Shown: positions 44,160 through 57,584, counted from the stretch's first letter. The stretch is 64,000 bases of DNA from Maea johnstoni (GCA_963942565.1 OZ012699.1:15001-79000); one strand, 5' to 3'. Notes: a model not told the origin generated them from the sequence alone. A program made the numbers and translations.

Positions 44160-44230
44160 ATGAAGACGACGATGATGATGATAATCATGATGATGATCAT
44201 GATGATCATGATATTAACAATGATAACAAA

Positions 44231-44266
<36 letters not shown>

Positions 44267-44375
44267 AATCATGATGATGATCATGATGATCATGATATTA
44301 ACAATGATAACAAAGATGATGATCATGATAATTATGATTATAAAGAGGATGTTATTGAAAATGATATCAACAATA

Positions 44376-44415
<40 letters not shown>

Positions 44416-44510
44416 GGATGATGATGATGAGGATGATGATGCTGTTAGCAATGATGATGATGATGATGATGATGAGGATGATGATGGTGTTAACAATGAT
44501 GATGATTAAC
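44160..44510. repeat. (GAT)n microsatellite with a duplicated inner block
   Basis: GAT/GATGAT with ATC and AAT variants; the block ATCATGATGATGATCATGAT ... ATTAACAATGATAACAAAGA occurs twice (about 44182-44232 and 44268-44320). Confidence 0.9.
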
Positions 44511-44856
44511 CACATTATGATGTTGGGCATTTGGTTTAATGCTAGAATATCACAGGGCATACTTAATAACAAGCACCTGAGACAGGAGACCGCTTTTTCC
44601 TGAAATAACGACTAGCCCATCGTTCCCCTGGGCGGATCTCTCGTTCCTGTCTTGATGAGCGCAGCTTACATAAAACTTTAATAAGGGGGTCACTTTTCAT
44701 CCTGCCCCCATCGTTAGCAAACATTGCTGCCGGAGTCAAGACTAATTTGAGATTTGTGGATAACGAGGTAAAATTAGCTTCACCTCATGCTATATACAGG
44801 GTCCTGTCTCTCTGCTCCGCGCTAGCTGCCTGCACGCTCTCATGACATCTAGCTGG

Positions 44857-45900
44857 CAGCAATTAACCACTAGGGAAAAAGGCAGCACCAAGTTGCATAA
44901 AACATCTTAAGGTTAGGTATTCTTGATGGTTTCATAAAAGGGCCACGGTTGCATAAAACTTTCTTTTGCGTCACCTGATACTAGGGTTCTATCTCTCTGC
45001 AGCAATTAACCACTAGGGAAAAAGGCAGCACCAAGTTGCATAAAACATCTTAAGGTTAGGTATTCCTTATGATTTCATAAAAGGGCCACGGTTGCATAAA
45101 ACCATTTATTTTGCTTCATATGGTACTATGATTCTTTCTCTCTGCATGCTCTAAAGACATCTTGCATTAAAAAAAGGCAGAATCAAATTGCATAAAATAT
45201 CTTAATGCTAGGTATTCTTTACGGTTTGTAACAGGGTCAAGGTTGCATAAAACCTTCTTTTTTTTTGCTTCACCTGATACTATATAGGGTCCTGTCTCTG
45301 TTCTGTGCTAGCTGCCTACACGCTCTCATGACATCTAGCTGGCAGCAATTAACCACTAGAGAAAAAGGCAGCACCAAGTTGCATAAAACATCTTAAGGTT
45401 AGGTATTCTTGATGGTTTCATAAAAGGGCCACGGTTGCATAAAACTTTCTTTTGCGTCACCTGATACTAGGGTTCTATCTCTGTGCAGCGCCTGCACGCT
45501 CTAATGACAGCAATTAACCACTAGAGAAAAAGGCAGCACCAAGTTGCATAAAACATCTTAAAGAGGTCCTTAGTCTTACAGTATGATAAAGGGCCATGGT
45601 TGCATAAAACCATTTTTTTTTTGCTTCATATGGTACTATGATTCTTTCTCTCTGCATGCTCTAAAGACATCTTGCATTAAAAAAAGGCAGAATCAAATTG
45701 CATAAAATATCTTAATGCTAGGTATTCTTTACGGTTTGTAACAGGGTCAAGGTTGCATAAAACCTTCTTTTTTTTTGCTTCACCTGATACTATATAGGGT
45801 CCTGTCTCTGTTCTGTGCTAGCTGCCTACACTCTCTGATGACATTTAGCTGGCAGGAATTTATAACCACTAGATAAAGGTAGCACCAAGTTGCATAACAC
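44857..45900 (+). repeat. Higher-order tandem repeat
   Basis: Units with AGCAATTAACCACTAG, AAAAAGGCAGCACCAAGTTG, CATAAAACATCTTAAGGTTA and GGGCCACGGTTGCATAAAAC recur about six times. A larger period is visible: 45110-45345 and 45600-45835 are nearly identical, including TCTGCATGCTCTAAAGACAT. Confidence 0.85.
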
Positions 45901-45907
45901 TTCTTAA

Positions 45908-46110
45908 CCGCTCCAATGCTGAGGCTACTTTTGTCCTAAGTACAAGGATACAAAAAAATTTGAAAACCATGTAAACCCTGTCATGTTGGAATGCATTGGA
46001 TAGCTCTCACTGAGAACTCTCAGATGAGTACCATATGCCAGTGTTTCAATCATTTTTCAGGTTTTTTGCATCATTTTGTATTGGTCAAATTAGCCACCAG
46101 CAGCACTATA
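45908..46110 (+). mobile_element. Family A MITE
   Basis: TTAA at 45904-45907, full motif order, right end CACCAGCAGCACTATAATG decayed. Confidence 0.75.
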
Positions 46111-46129
46111 ATGATTATGTTAAACAGAA

Positions 46130-46635
46130 TTACTTTTCGAAGATAACTTGCTGTGACCACTCATGTCCTGTAATCCCTGTGAACTTGACCATTTAGTTCC
46201 CGGCTCTACTAGACCAGTCTAAGGTGACCAACACTTGCACGTAAAATTTGTATCCCTATCGCGCAGGTCAAATTAAGCAGAATTACTTGTGGCTTTGAAA
46301 CTTACTTTTCGAAGATAACTTGCTGTGACCACTCATGTCCTGTAATCCGTGTGAACTTGACCATTTAGTTCTCGGCTCTACTAGATCAGTCGAAAGTGAC
46401 CACTAGATCATTCGAAAGTGACCAACACTTGCACGTAAAATTTGGATCCCTATCGCAAAGGTCAAATTAAACAGAAATACTTGTGGCTTTAAAACTCACT
46501 TTTCGAAGATAACTTGCTGTGACCACTCATGTCCTGTAATCCGTGTGAACTTGACCATTTAGTTCCCGGCTCTACTAGATCAATCGAAAGTGACCACCAC
46601 TTTCACGTAAAATTTGGATCCCTATCGCGCAGGTG
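46130..46635 (+). repeat. Three tandem copies of about 175 bp
   Basis: Each has ACTTTTCGAAGATAACTTGC, TGACCACTCATGTCCTGTAA, GTGAACTTGACCATTTAGTT and CACGTAAAATTTG(G/T)ATCCCTATCGC. Confidence 0.85.
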
Positions 46636-46976
46636 TAGGATGAATCCCTGACTGGCTATTCCAACCGAGACATGTGGAAATCGGAAGAGAAGTGATGACC
46701 GCGCCAACACAATGTAAGCCCTCTGTCCCTTCAATGACCCGTGATCGAATAAGTTAGGTTTTTATTGGCAAGGTCTATACTTAGATGTGCCCTTTCTTCA
46801 TGATCGTGCTCCAGCACTTGTGCAGAAAGAACCCTTTCATTCCCAAAATAGCCACAACAAGCCTGACTTTATCAATAAAAGAAGACATTCTAGAGAATCT
46901 GAGATATTCAAAGAAATTGGACCTAGCCAAGTTCTTATCGAATACTCCACATATTCTTGTTTTAAACCCTAAATGC

Positions 46977-47168
46977 TGAGGCTACTTTCCTCCAAAGCAC
47001 AAGGATGCGAAGATTTTTGAAAACCATTTAAACCCTGTCATGTTGGTATTCGTTGGATAGCTCTTGCTGAGTACTCTCAGCTGAGTATGCCAGGGTCTCA
47101 GTCATTTTTTTTTTCAGGTTTTTTACATCATTTTGTATTGGCCAAATTAGCCACCAGCAGCATAAGGG
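46977..47168 (+). mobile_element. Family A MITE
   Basis: CCCTAAATGCTGAGGCTACT to CAGCAGCATAAGGG; TTTAA-like flanks on both sides. Confidence 0.8.
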
Positions 47169-47397
47169 TTTAAGTTATTTTCAAAATATCAAAGCATCCA
47201 AATGGCATTCATAAAGGTTACTATAAGTGTGAATGAGTCATCAGCTATTGGCTTGAGGCAGTGTTAAAAACTAGGACCATTTCTATTATTAGATGCCCCC
47301 CTTCCTATTTGAAGTTCAAGCACGCTTCTCTGATAAAGGGTGTTTTGCAGATCGACATTCCTATTTCTATGCTCCTCTCAGCCTTAACCCTTCCAAT

Positions 47398-47593
47398 GCT
47401 GAGGCTACTTTCGTCAAAGGGCAAGGATACAAAGAATTTTTGAAAAACATCCAAACCCTGTCATGTTGGTATTCATTGGATAGATATTGATGAGTACTCT
47501 AATATGAGTACCCATGTGCCAGGGTTTCAGTCATTTTTCAGGACTTTTTGCTCCATTTTGTAGTGGCCAAATTAGCCCCCACCAGCATAAGGG
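47398..47593 (+). mobile_element. Family A MITE with TTAA on both sides
   Basis: TTAA at 47394-47397 and 47594-47597. Confidence 0.85.
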
Positions 47594-47599
47594 TTAATT

Positions 47600-50500
47600 C
47601 AAGGTATTTCCTAAAAAGTTATGGTTGGAGCGGAAGAGGGGAGGCCGGGCAAACTTGAATTGATTTCATTTCCTAAAAATATGCAAATCCACTAGTTAGT
47701 TATAACTACAGAACGCTTATTTGAAGTTTTCCCGCATAAATTATTCATCCGATATAGAAATGGATTAACAAGACTGGATTGCGCCGGCGGCCACAGAACA
47801 CATCATTAACGAGTGATCTTCAATTTCACAAACACGACATCCGATCAGGAAACAGATAGAAGATCCTGTCGATTTTTTTCAATAAAAGTTTACTCCGCAA
47901 ATGAAGCCAATTTGACGAAGCCACTATCTCTGAGCCTAGCTGCCTGCATTGTTCTGAATCATGAGGCATTCTGGGATAGGTGGGATGAACAGATTGTTTA
48001 TCGCAGGATAATTAATATGCCAGACGATCGTTAGTCAGATAGGAGATGGGAGAGGTAGAAGTTGTAAAAGGAAAGGGAAATGCAATTTCAGCTCTTATGC
48101 TGCTGGTGGCTAATTTGGCCAATACAAATTTATGATTAATTAAAAGTATCTTCGTAAGTGTCTTAGGTCCAGCCAACTGACCAGGCATGAAAGGTTTACT
48201 ATACATACATGTATAATGCCAAGTGCTATAAGACTATAGATGGCAGCAAAGTCACCCAAAGTTGCAGAAAATAATTCCCTTAATACCAATTGTCAATCTA
48301 TTTATACTCAGAGCAGCCAAAACAGGCCTGACAATTTTGAAAATATTTTACCAACAAAGACTTTTTTCTGGGAAGAAAATTTTTAAGGAGAAATGTTAAT
48401 CAGATGCCACTCAACAACTATCCTTCAAATCTTTTGTGAGCTTTCGCTTTATTCCAAAGTTACTTTATAAAAGTAGCAGAGTATATTTTCTAGAGGAACT
48501 TAATGGGTTTATGTGGCTCCATCTTGAGGGTAAAACCAGAACAAAATTAGAACATAGAGGACAAGCTACAAGGGGCAAACCTCCTTGAATTGAACACCTT
48601 CTACTGACCCATAGTCAATAGGTGAACAATTTACTAACCCTGCTATTTTGTAACAGATATGTTTACAGCAAATAAAATTACTACTATTTAACAAAACTTC
48701 CTGGTGATGTCATTTTAGTGATGCAACCCACATCTCTCATGGAAATTTCCATATGCGGCAAAATGCCATAAATCAAAAAGTGTATGAACAATATACTATC
48801 AGAGTAAAAAAATACTTGTGACGTATACCTGGTTGTGACCCTGTGGATCCTGCTTAACTGATTCACACTCAGAGTCTTCTAGAAAAGATCGTCTGCTACT
48901 CTCATACTTTTGAGAATAACTTGGGAAGGAAGCGAAGGTTCACAAACAATTTGAAGGGGAGTTGTTGCTTGGCTTCTGATCAACATTTCTTCTTCAATTG
49001 TTTTCTGAAAAAATTCTTACCATGCCGGGCAAGTAGTTTATAATTTCTACTTGCCTGTCATATTTTTTGGTTTGCCTGAAATAACTTATAACATATGCTA
49101 GAATGTCATGTATTATTAATAATGGATCGATTTGAAATCCATTTTCTTATAATTGTGTTGGATTGTTAGCATATATCTGGGTATTTGTGCCATTTTCTAT
49201 AAAAAAATATATATAGTGTTCAGAAAATCAGCTTGCCCATTCATGCAAGTGCAAACTAAAATGTAGTTGCCCGAAAAACCCTTTTTTCATAAAAACTCAC
49301 TTGCAGGGGCAAGCGGCCAAGTACTTATGGCGGTGCCTGAATTCCTAAGTTATTTCCAAAGGCATCATGATTTGATGATTTGATTTTTTATTCAGTCTAG
49401 TACGATGTATATTACATAGCATTTGGCACACAGATAAATCATATATAAAGGTGACTAGTTGGAGTCATTAACTGCTATGCAATAGAATTCTAACCAGACA
49501 CAGGATATATACACTAAAAGTTAGAAACTTATTTCCATAGTGGTCCCAGTCTGCCCAGAGTCCACTGGCATCACATGTAATGATCAACTCCACTGCACTA
49601 TTATAAATACGGATGACATGTGTCAATGGGAACCTGAATAAGGTAATCCCCTGAGGTCAAGCCGTATTATGAAAGGAGTTGTCCCAAGCCTAATATAAGA
49701 ACTTCAAATCACCATGCTCTGGATTCCCACATAACATAGGTGACTCGTGAAATGCAAACAACAAACTCTCAACCAATATCCAGACTTAAGTTTCAGCAGC
49801 TGGAATTATGAGGAAAGTGCAAAACTATATAAGCATATACTTAATGTATTCTTTGAGCAATTTGCTAGTTTGAAAGAAGCACAACCAAAACCATCAGCAG
49901 TGCTGACGAATAAATGGATGCAGTACGATCCAGAAATAGCTTCTAGCCCGATGAAACAAAAACACATGTGACAATGAGTGCACTGGAACTCTTCAAAACC
50001 CTGAGAGAAGAAAGCGCTTTTACCCTTGTTTTTCCCTTCTTCTTTTGCTGCCACGGCAACTGCAGTCTCCTTGACGTTATTATCTCCATGGTGATGAGGT
50101 TCAGTGCCCTCCATTTTCGCGTAGATCGAGCTCTGAAGGCCCATAGTCCAGCGCAGTCTCTCTCCGCGCTCTCTCGCTAATTCCGCAAAGTTCTGCTCGA
50201 GCGTTCGGCAACAACGCTGGTATTTTGGTGTACTTGACACATCTGACCTAGATATTGCTCCCGAAAAAACAACCTCGTAGCAGAGGCGGCAGCAGCAGCT
50301 CCGGATGATGAAACGTGTGTATGTGTGATCGTGAGTGTGTATGTTTGTTCAGTATACCAGTAACCTAGCCAAGCATACCTACTAACACACTTCCATATCC
50401 ACACCCACTGACACCATTCACAATCCCACCCACCAAAACCTGCACTCATAACCACCCCGCTGCGATATTCACAGCAAAATCGCACCTACTCATACAGTGG

Positions 50501-51990
50501 CCCCGAACATGTATTCATAGTACACATCCCAGTCTATTACAGGACTGGCTTTACCTTGGGTGACCCAATTTCAGGCAAACAAGTTTTGAACTTGGAGCAG
50601 CTAGTGTGTCAGTGACCTAGGTTTCGATATCAAGGGTAGGGTCTGCACTGTACATCAACACACTCTCAAGGCTCCTCGCAGCAAATCACTTATCTATCTA
50701 GGAAATGCCAAAGTCGACCGTACCTCTGTGGGATAATCTATAATACTAACCCGGTTTTGCAACACTAACCTACTTTTTAACGATTCATTACGTATTGTTG
50801 ATCCAATTTCTTAAGTGATTTATCATAAAGCCTAGATCCGATTTTTCTTTGATGAATTATTGTGTATCATAGATCCTATTTCTAATGACTTGTAGGTCAT
50901 AGCGTTAAATGATTTATCAATAATCATAAATCCAATATTCTACCTTTTAGTAATTTAGTATGTATCGAAGGTCCTATTTTTAGTGATTAATTATATATGA
51001 AAGGTATGCAGGCCAAAGTGGTTTAACATTTTTGATGAGATTTTCTATTCAAAGAATGTTCTGGAAAATACATGGAAGTAGAAATAATACTCAGAACTAA
51101 ACCAATAACTCCTTTAAATATACAGCAAAGTAATGCCCTACTCCTGAGTTATTTCCAGAAGCATCACAAATCCAGAAGACTCTTGTCAGAAAGACTTCCA
51201 GCCACCTGATGTATCTAGAGCTGAGACAACAAATTCCTAGGTGTCTCGCAGTTATGCAAAAATGCCGAGTCAGCAAAAACAATGCTTACATCATCCATTC
51301 ATCATTCACAGTACAGACATGTGGCTGCACTGTAATATCGGTCTCTGTCAATAGATGGCAGCACCTGCTGTATTTGTCCTTGCCCGTGAGAGGCTGAGGT
51401 GAATGCCTTCGTGTAATGTAATCTAACGTAATGTATTGTAATAGAATAGCTCGCTCGCCGCCTGGAGCTGGCGTGAAGATGTCATTTCTTGTGTCACATG
51501 ACAAAAACGTGCGCCCGGCAACGCAATGGCACCTATTTCAGCCAATGAGAACTGGGAATAAAAACATTAAAAGCAGCGATAAAGAGAAATAAAAACTGCT
51601 GAAATGGTGTTCAAGTAGAGAGCATATTAGGTCTCGAGAGAGCGCGGTGACATGTCGTTGGGTTCGCCGTTTTCTCTCATCCGTGAACTATTATTCCCCT
51701 TGATATGTTAGTCATACACGGCCATTGTGTTAACGCCTGCACAGGTATTGGCCTACAAATGCTGCGCCCCACCTGCACACATACCTTCTTTGATAAGCTG
51801 GCGGAGATTTTGTTTGCCGACTTATGGGAAAGCCAGCTGCACCAGTGACCTTGGCACATATAATTAAGAGGTCATACTGATAACGTGTACTGAAACACCC
51901 CTACACTTGTCTAGGCCACTATTTCACATTTGCATTTATGTTCAAAGATGTCTGATATGTCTCCAGATGCAGAAGGGTTAAAAGAAAGGC
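47600..51990. other. No gene supported; repeat fragments only
   Basis: Contains a reversed family A fragment (48092-48128), a family B-like stretch (48294-48512), another family B-like fragment (48850-49010), and an element-like stretch 49022-49340 rich in CTTGCCTG / GGGCAAGC. Open frames exist (for example minus strand 49806-50240) but match nothing known to me. Confidence 0.35.
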
Positions 51991-51995
51991 CGTAT

Positions 51996-52223
51996 TTAAC
52001 CTATTCAAGCCGGGAGCACCCAAGAATCGCCAGACTATTTTGGTGATATCTCTTTAACAAAAGAAATATCCACAAAATATTTGAAGGAGAGTTGTTTATA
52101 AGGACTCTAATTACAACTCCCCTTCAAATATTTTGCATATTTATGCTTCAATCCAAAGTTATTTTCAAAAGTGTGACAGGTCCAGATGACACTTGTCATA
52201 CTAGATAAGCATAAATGGGTTAA
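51996..52223 (+). mobile_element. Family B MITE
   Basis: TTAACCTATTCAAGCCGGGA ... AGCATAAATGGGTTAA. The centre ATATTTGAAGGAGAGTTGTT / AACTCCCCTTCAAATATTTT is itself a palindrome. It shares the TTAA at 52220-52223 with the next copy. Confidence 0.75.
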
Positions 52224-52436
52224 CCCATTAATGCTCGTAGCGGCCAAAAGCAGCCTGGCAATTTTGGTGAAATCTATCAGATTAAAGCACAAGTGAGAAA
52301 ACATTTGAAGGAGAAATGTTTATCAGAACATTACCAACAACTCTCCTTCAAATATTTTGTGAAAATATACTCAATTCGATAATTATTGCCAAAAGTATCA
52401 TATATCCAGACGACAATTTGAGTACTAATGGGTTAA
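52220..52436 (+). mobile_element. Family B MITE, best copy
   Basis: TTAACCCATTAATGCTCGTA ... TTTGAGTACTAATGGGTTAA. TTAA on both ends with CCCATTA/TAATGGG inverted repeats and the internal AAGGAGAAATGTT / AACTCTCCTTCAAATATTTT palindrome. Confidence 0.8.
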
Positions 52437-52439
52437 ACT

Positions 52440-52640
52440 AGATGGTGGTGAGATACCTCACGCAACAGGCGCAGCGCAATAAAGAGCGGGCCAGTGACCT
52501 AGCCCAGGAGGCCGGGTACAGACGTATGACGTGTGACAGCCGTTGCCAGTCGGTCGTACCGATCGAACGTACGTTAGCCTTCCGGAGAAGATTGAGAGAA
52601 TCTGTGTTTTTTACCTTTGAGAACACCTGCTCTCACAGAA
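52440..52640. other. GC-rich unrecognised segment
   Basis: Contrasts with its AT-rich surroundings (ACGCAACAGGCGCAGCGCAA, CGGTCGTACCGATCGAACG). Open on both strands but without a recognisable motif. Confidence 0.3.
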
Positions 52641-52924
52641 TAATTCATAGGAGTCTCGAGCTCGCGTTTGAGAAATCTCAGACCTCTAAAAGTGCAATGC
52701 ATCTTTTATTGCTTAAACTCAGTGTTATCCTGTCATCGAAAAACAAGTTGTTTTTTATTTATACTATTCGCCCCGGCCCAAATGCATACCACTTTTTTTT
52801 GAACTTTCTTAACAAAATACTAATAAAATGATGATGAAGATGACAATGATGATGATACAATGATTACAATTATGAGAGTAGTATTGATGCTGAATATTAT
52901 GGGGAAGACGGTGAAATTAATGCT

Positions 52925-53031
52925 ATAGTAATAATAATAACAGTGAATATGATAATAATAATAATAATTATAATAATAACAATAATAAGAATAAGAATAA
53001 TGATAATGATAATAATAATAATAACAATAAA

Positions 53032-53062
<31 letters not shown>

Positions 53063-53086
53063 ATAATGATAATAATAATAATAACA

Positions 53087-53118
<32 letters not shown>

Positions 53119-53119
53119 G

Positions 53120-53205
<86 letters not shown>

Positions 53206-53250
53206 TATAATAAAAATAATATAAAAAAAAATTAATAATAATAATAATGA
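52925..53250. repeat. (AAT)n microsatellite
   Basis: AAT with AAC, ATG and AAG variants. Confidence 0.95.
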
Positions 53251-53430
53251 TGAATATACTTATGATATTAAGAGGAACACGTGAAGTAGAGAATTTTCCC
53301 ATTGGAAAAATAATGTCTGGATCAACGACAAATCAATCGGCGTCATCATGGTCTGATTATAAGCAGCCATCAGTTTAAGGCAATAAAACCATGCACTGTG
53401 AACATGCCCGGATAAACAAAGCAGCAGGGG

Positions 53431-53729
53431 CTTAGCCACCTATGCGTCCAGCGTGTCATTTAGACACCCAGAACACTGATTTTTGACAGTTTGGACACCC
53501 AAAAATTTATGTCAGAATTTGCTGATGATGACTTTTATTAGAAGATAGAAGATGTAGTGTCACTTTAATAAGACACACAAAGCAGTTACTGGCCTAAAAA
53601 AGCAAAATCTGTAAATATATACGGTTTATTTTATTAGTAGTATGTACTTTGTACCACACTTTGGACACGCAAAAGTCTATATAATATGAAACCTCTATTT
53701 GGACACCCTGTTTCCAAATATTGGCTAAG
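53431..53729 (+). mobile_element. Family C MITE
   Basis: CTTAGCCACCTATGCGTCCA ... ACACCCTGTTTCCAAATATT GGCTAAG; the GGACACCCAAAAAT motif is shared with 38309-38610. Confidence 0.6.
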
Positions 53730-54200
53730 ACCATGCATAGCAGGCATAGGGGAATGCCTTCTCTGTACTGAGCGAGGAGAGTCTGTCTTTGATCTGTACC
53801 TTCTTGGATCTCTCGGCTATTTTCCGCTGCATGCGACGGCGGGCGAGATTTGGACTAGATTCTGGATAACAAGATTAATTAGTTTCTACACGCTGTATGT
53901 AACACCAAGAATAATGAGATGGGGATTAATCTAATACATTTTGCTGAACCACTAATTCATGAAAAAGGTTGCATCCTTTTTCTTTGATTAATTTGGAGGA
54001 GAGTTGGTGGTCATGTTATTATTAATATTTCTCCTTCAAATATAGTTTCCATATTTCCTTTTGCCAGAAAGATTTCATCAAAATTCTCAGGCTGTTTTTG
54101 GCTGCTGTGAGCATTGTGGGTAAGCAAATCCTCACGTACAAATCAGAACTCACCACACGCTTGCATTTTCTAATGTTGCTTCATTAACTTCATTAACAGG

Positions 54201-54318
54201 TATTCATTAGACTGCTCTCACTGAGTGCTCTCAGATGAGTACCCACATGCCAAGGTCATTTTTCAGTTTTTTTTGCATCATTTTGTATTGGCTAAATTGG
54301 CCACCAGGAGCTGTAGGG
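54201..54318 (+). mobile_element. Family A MITE, right half
   Basis: Begins in the middle (TATTCATTAGACTGCTCTCA) and ends GAGCTGTAGGG; shares TTAA 54319-54322 with the next copy. Confidence 0.7.
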
Positions 54319-54322
54319 TTAA

Positions 54323-54530
54323 CCCTTCCAATGTTAAGGCTACTTTTGTCTTAAGGACAAGCATGCGAAGATTTTTTGAAAAACCATCTAAACCCGGTCA
54401 TGTTGGTATTCATTGGATAGCTGTTGCTGGGCACTCTCAGATGAGTACCCATATGCCAGGGTTTCAGTCATTTTTCAGTGTTTTTTGCGTCAATTTGTAT
54501 TGGCTGAATTAGCCACCAGCAGCATTAGGG
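54323..54530 (+). mobile_element. Family A MITE
   Basis: Full length; left TTAA shared with the preceding half copy. Confidence 0.8.
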
Positions 54531-54679
54531 TTGAACCAGTCATGTCTATCTTGAAGTGTCGTCTGGAATTTTGATGGTTTTCTAAAACCCCAATCACCAC
54601 AGAACCTGTTTGCATTACACGGACGTCTTTTCTTTTCAAAAATTGTATCTTTCTGCCTCATTTGCCGATCTGTGGTCTA

Positions 54680-55060
54680 GGATGTTAATAGGTGGGGAAA
54701 AACCATAGGACGTTGACACAGACGCACAGACAGACAGCCTGTTTGTGGAAGCAAGCACTTTATCGTGTCACTGACACAAGCAGCGCTGCCGACTATTTTG
54801 CTGGTGAGGCCGTCATCAAAACCGACATCTTGCCGATAAAATATGTCGGTAAAAAACCACCTTCCACTCGTTCTGTAGCAAACCTCCTCTCGGTGTTCGC
54901 CGGAATGCTGCCCAGCCCGGCATTGAGTATACGGAGGAGGCCGAGTTACGGAGAAGGCCGGGTTACACGTACGGCTGCGTTGCTTGGCCGGGGAGCACAA
55001 TGACCCAGTACAGCGGCGGCAGGAGGAGGAAGAGTTATTGACTTGCTAAGGCCTCGCTCG
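54680..55060. promoter_or_regulatory. CpG-rich segment, possible promoter or 5' exon
   Basis: CpG dinucleotides are frequent here (CGGCGGCAGG, TCGCTCGCGTGC, ACGTACGGCTGCG), unlike the surroundings. It is upstream of the receptor gene on the minus strand, but no exon can be proven from sequence alone. Confidence 0.25.
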
Positions 55061-55063
55061 CGT

Positions 55064-55065
<2 letters not shown>

Positions 55066-55096
<31 letters not shown>
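55066..55096. repeat. Poly-A tract
   Basis: Run of about 30 A; may be the tail of a retrotransposed sequence on the plus strand, though none is recognised. Confidence 0.8.
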
Positions 55097-55097
<1 letters not shown>

Positions 55098-55299
55098 TGA
55101 AAAAATTGCGGTGGATTAGCATATAACGTAGACTGATGAATCGTGCCCATAACTATTGACGCCAGCGGATCGAGGGAGGAGAATACATACAGCAGCTGAA
55201 TCGAAACCTACAGGGGCCACGAAACTAAATAAAAATGATTTAGGTAGAGGCTGCAAGGTAGACTCCTGACGAGCGTGGAGTTATATAGAGCATGAAACA

Positions 55300-55860
55300 T
55301 CAATCAGTAGTGAAGTGTAGTGAAAAATATCGTCTCATAACCATCAATCAAAGTACCGTATTAGTTATAGTCCGTATTAGTTATTATCTCATGACCAGTG
55401 TATTTCATCAAGGGTGAAACAATAATGTTAGAATATTGAGCTAATAGATATTGTCTTAACAAATGATAGATTTCAATCAAAGTACCTTATTGTCTCATTA
55501 CCAGTATTTTATCAAGGGTGAAACAATATTGTTAGAATATTGAGCCAATAGATATGGTCTTCACAAATCATAAACTTGACAACACTGTTCAAAACGTTGA
55601 CTTGATATTTATTGAAGTGATTTAACCCTCCCAATACTGAGGCTGCTTGTAAAAAAATATTGGCTCGTATCCAGTTTGTTTTATCAAGGGCGAAACATTA
55701 ACGTTAGAATAAGAGCCAATAGATATTTTCTTCACAAATGAAAAGGGATTTAATGTTAGAATATGAGCCTATAGATATTGTCTTAACAAATGATAAATTT
55801 GACAACACTGTTCAAAACGTAGACTTGATATCTATTGAAGGGATTTAAACCAGTCATGGC
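55300..55860 (+). repeat. Degenerate tandem repeat
   Basis: GTATTTCATCAAGGGTGAAACAATA, GTTAGAATATTGAGC and AATAGATATTGTCTT-type motifs recur three to four times (about 55385, 55500, 55680, 55745). Confidence 0.55.
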
Positions 55861-55937
55861 TGTGGCACCAAAATATCCTTTACTATTTACTATCATAGAC
55901 CAATAAATGTAGTTGTTATAAGGATTTGAAGAAGCTG

Positions 55938-56122
55938 ACTTGGCCATAAAAATTATGCGAAAAACCTATAAAAAAGTGACTGAAACCCTGGTAAATGGGT
56001 ACTCATCTGAGAGTACTCATCAAGAGCTATCAAATGAATACCAACATGACATGGTTTGGATGGTTTTCAAAAATCTTTGCGTCCTTGCGCTTTGAACGAA
56101 AGTAGCCTTAGCATTAGAAGGG
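55938..56122 (-). mobile_element. Family A MITE, minus orientation
   Basis: TTGGCCATAAAAATTATGCG to TAGCCTTAGCATTAGAAGGG, then TTAA. Confidence 0.75.
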
Positions 56123-56644
56123 TTAAATACCTGGCCAAGACCCTGAATAGAACATTTAGCTCTCTTTAGTTTCCCCTGGTAAAGCCCTGAGGAAGGTGTC
56201 CCAACATTGAACCCTGATAAATGCTCCCACCTCCTCTCAAAAACCTCCAAACACTGCTCAATGCTGGCCTTTTTTCCTAGCACAAACGACAGGTTTTTCT
56301 ATAATTCTTGAGTCATCTTGTTTCTGCCCCGATGCTTCTAAAGACGGAAATTCGCCATGTTTTCATGTCATGACGACCCAGACTCGACATCGCAATGGCG
56401 AGCACATCAAAGCTTTTTATGAAACTCTTTGTTTACCTTTTAGATTTAAACAGTCAGCATGACACTTGCGGGTGAGAGTCGGGTTGAGTGAATGGCGGAT
56501 TGAACTTTGTGTTTATGTGTTATGTAGCTGCGGCTAGCAGCTGTCACAGGCGCATCTGTTTTACAGGTGTCATTCAGTACAGTTATCTATATCAACCATG
56601 AAAAGTTGCTCCTGATCTTTTACAAATAATTAATGTATCTCTTG

Positions 56645-56650
56645 TTATTG

Positions 56651-56702
<52 letters not shown>

Positions 56703-56773
56703 CATTATTATCATTATTTTTATTATTATTATTATCATTATTATTATTATTATTATTATCATAATTACTATTA

Positions 56774-56837
<64 letters not shown>

Positions 56838-56902
56838 CATTATTATCATTATTTTTATTATTATTATTATCATTATTATTATTATTATCATAATTACTAT
56901 TA

Positions 56903-56978
<76 letters not shown>

Positions 56979-56990
56979 TATAATGAAAAT
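56645..56990. repeat. (TTA)n microsatellite with an inner duplicated block
   Basis: A block with ATCATTATCATTATTTTTAT and ATCATAATTACTATTATCAT occurs twice (about 56700-56780 and 56838-56912). Confidence 0.95.
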
Positions 56991-57046
56991 GTCCTGTTAA
57001 TTTTCCTGTTTGAAATATTAAATTGACTGGTGTGTGGGTGTATGTG

Positions 57047-57150
<104 letters not shown>

Positions 57151-57584
57151 CTGGTGTCTTGAAACTGACACGACTATGATAATAACAAACAAGTATGCAG
57201 TGCGTACTAAGCTAGCTGACCCAGTAAACTCTACAACCATAACCTTATGGCCATTCATGGTTCTAATAATGGAAACTCCGGGCTAAACAGGGATGATCGG
57301 GGGCAGCTACACATTCAGTTCACACCCTACTCATCTATCAAACCAGGCACTATCAGGTTGTGCAGTGTTGACTACAGCAGTGGCTCCCTCTAGGGGTGGA
57401 AACAGAACTAAACCTAGGCAGAAGTCAACTCAGGGTAGATATTACAGTGCGATTCAGGGTAGTCTACTGAGACCTTATTCAATAATTTGTAAAAAAAAAA
57501 GTCAATAATTTGTAAATAAGTAATATCATCTTTCATCATGTACACACTGATATGTACATAAGAGACGTTTATAAGCTGAGTGAA

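Noticed and set aside
53686-53934. Open segment with AAG|GTACAG on the minus strand near 53800
   Set aside because: Considered as a receptor 5' exon, but no zinc-finger residues and no acceptor partner.
54677-55000. Cys-containing minus-strand frame considered as zinc-finger exon
   Set aside because: Cysteine spacing does not fit CxxC-x13-CxxC of nuclear receptors.
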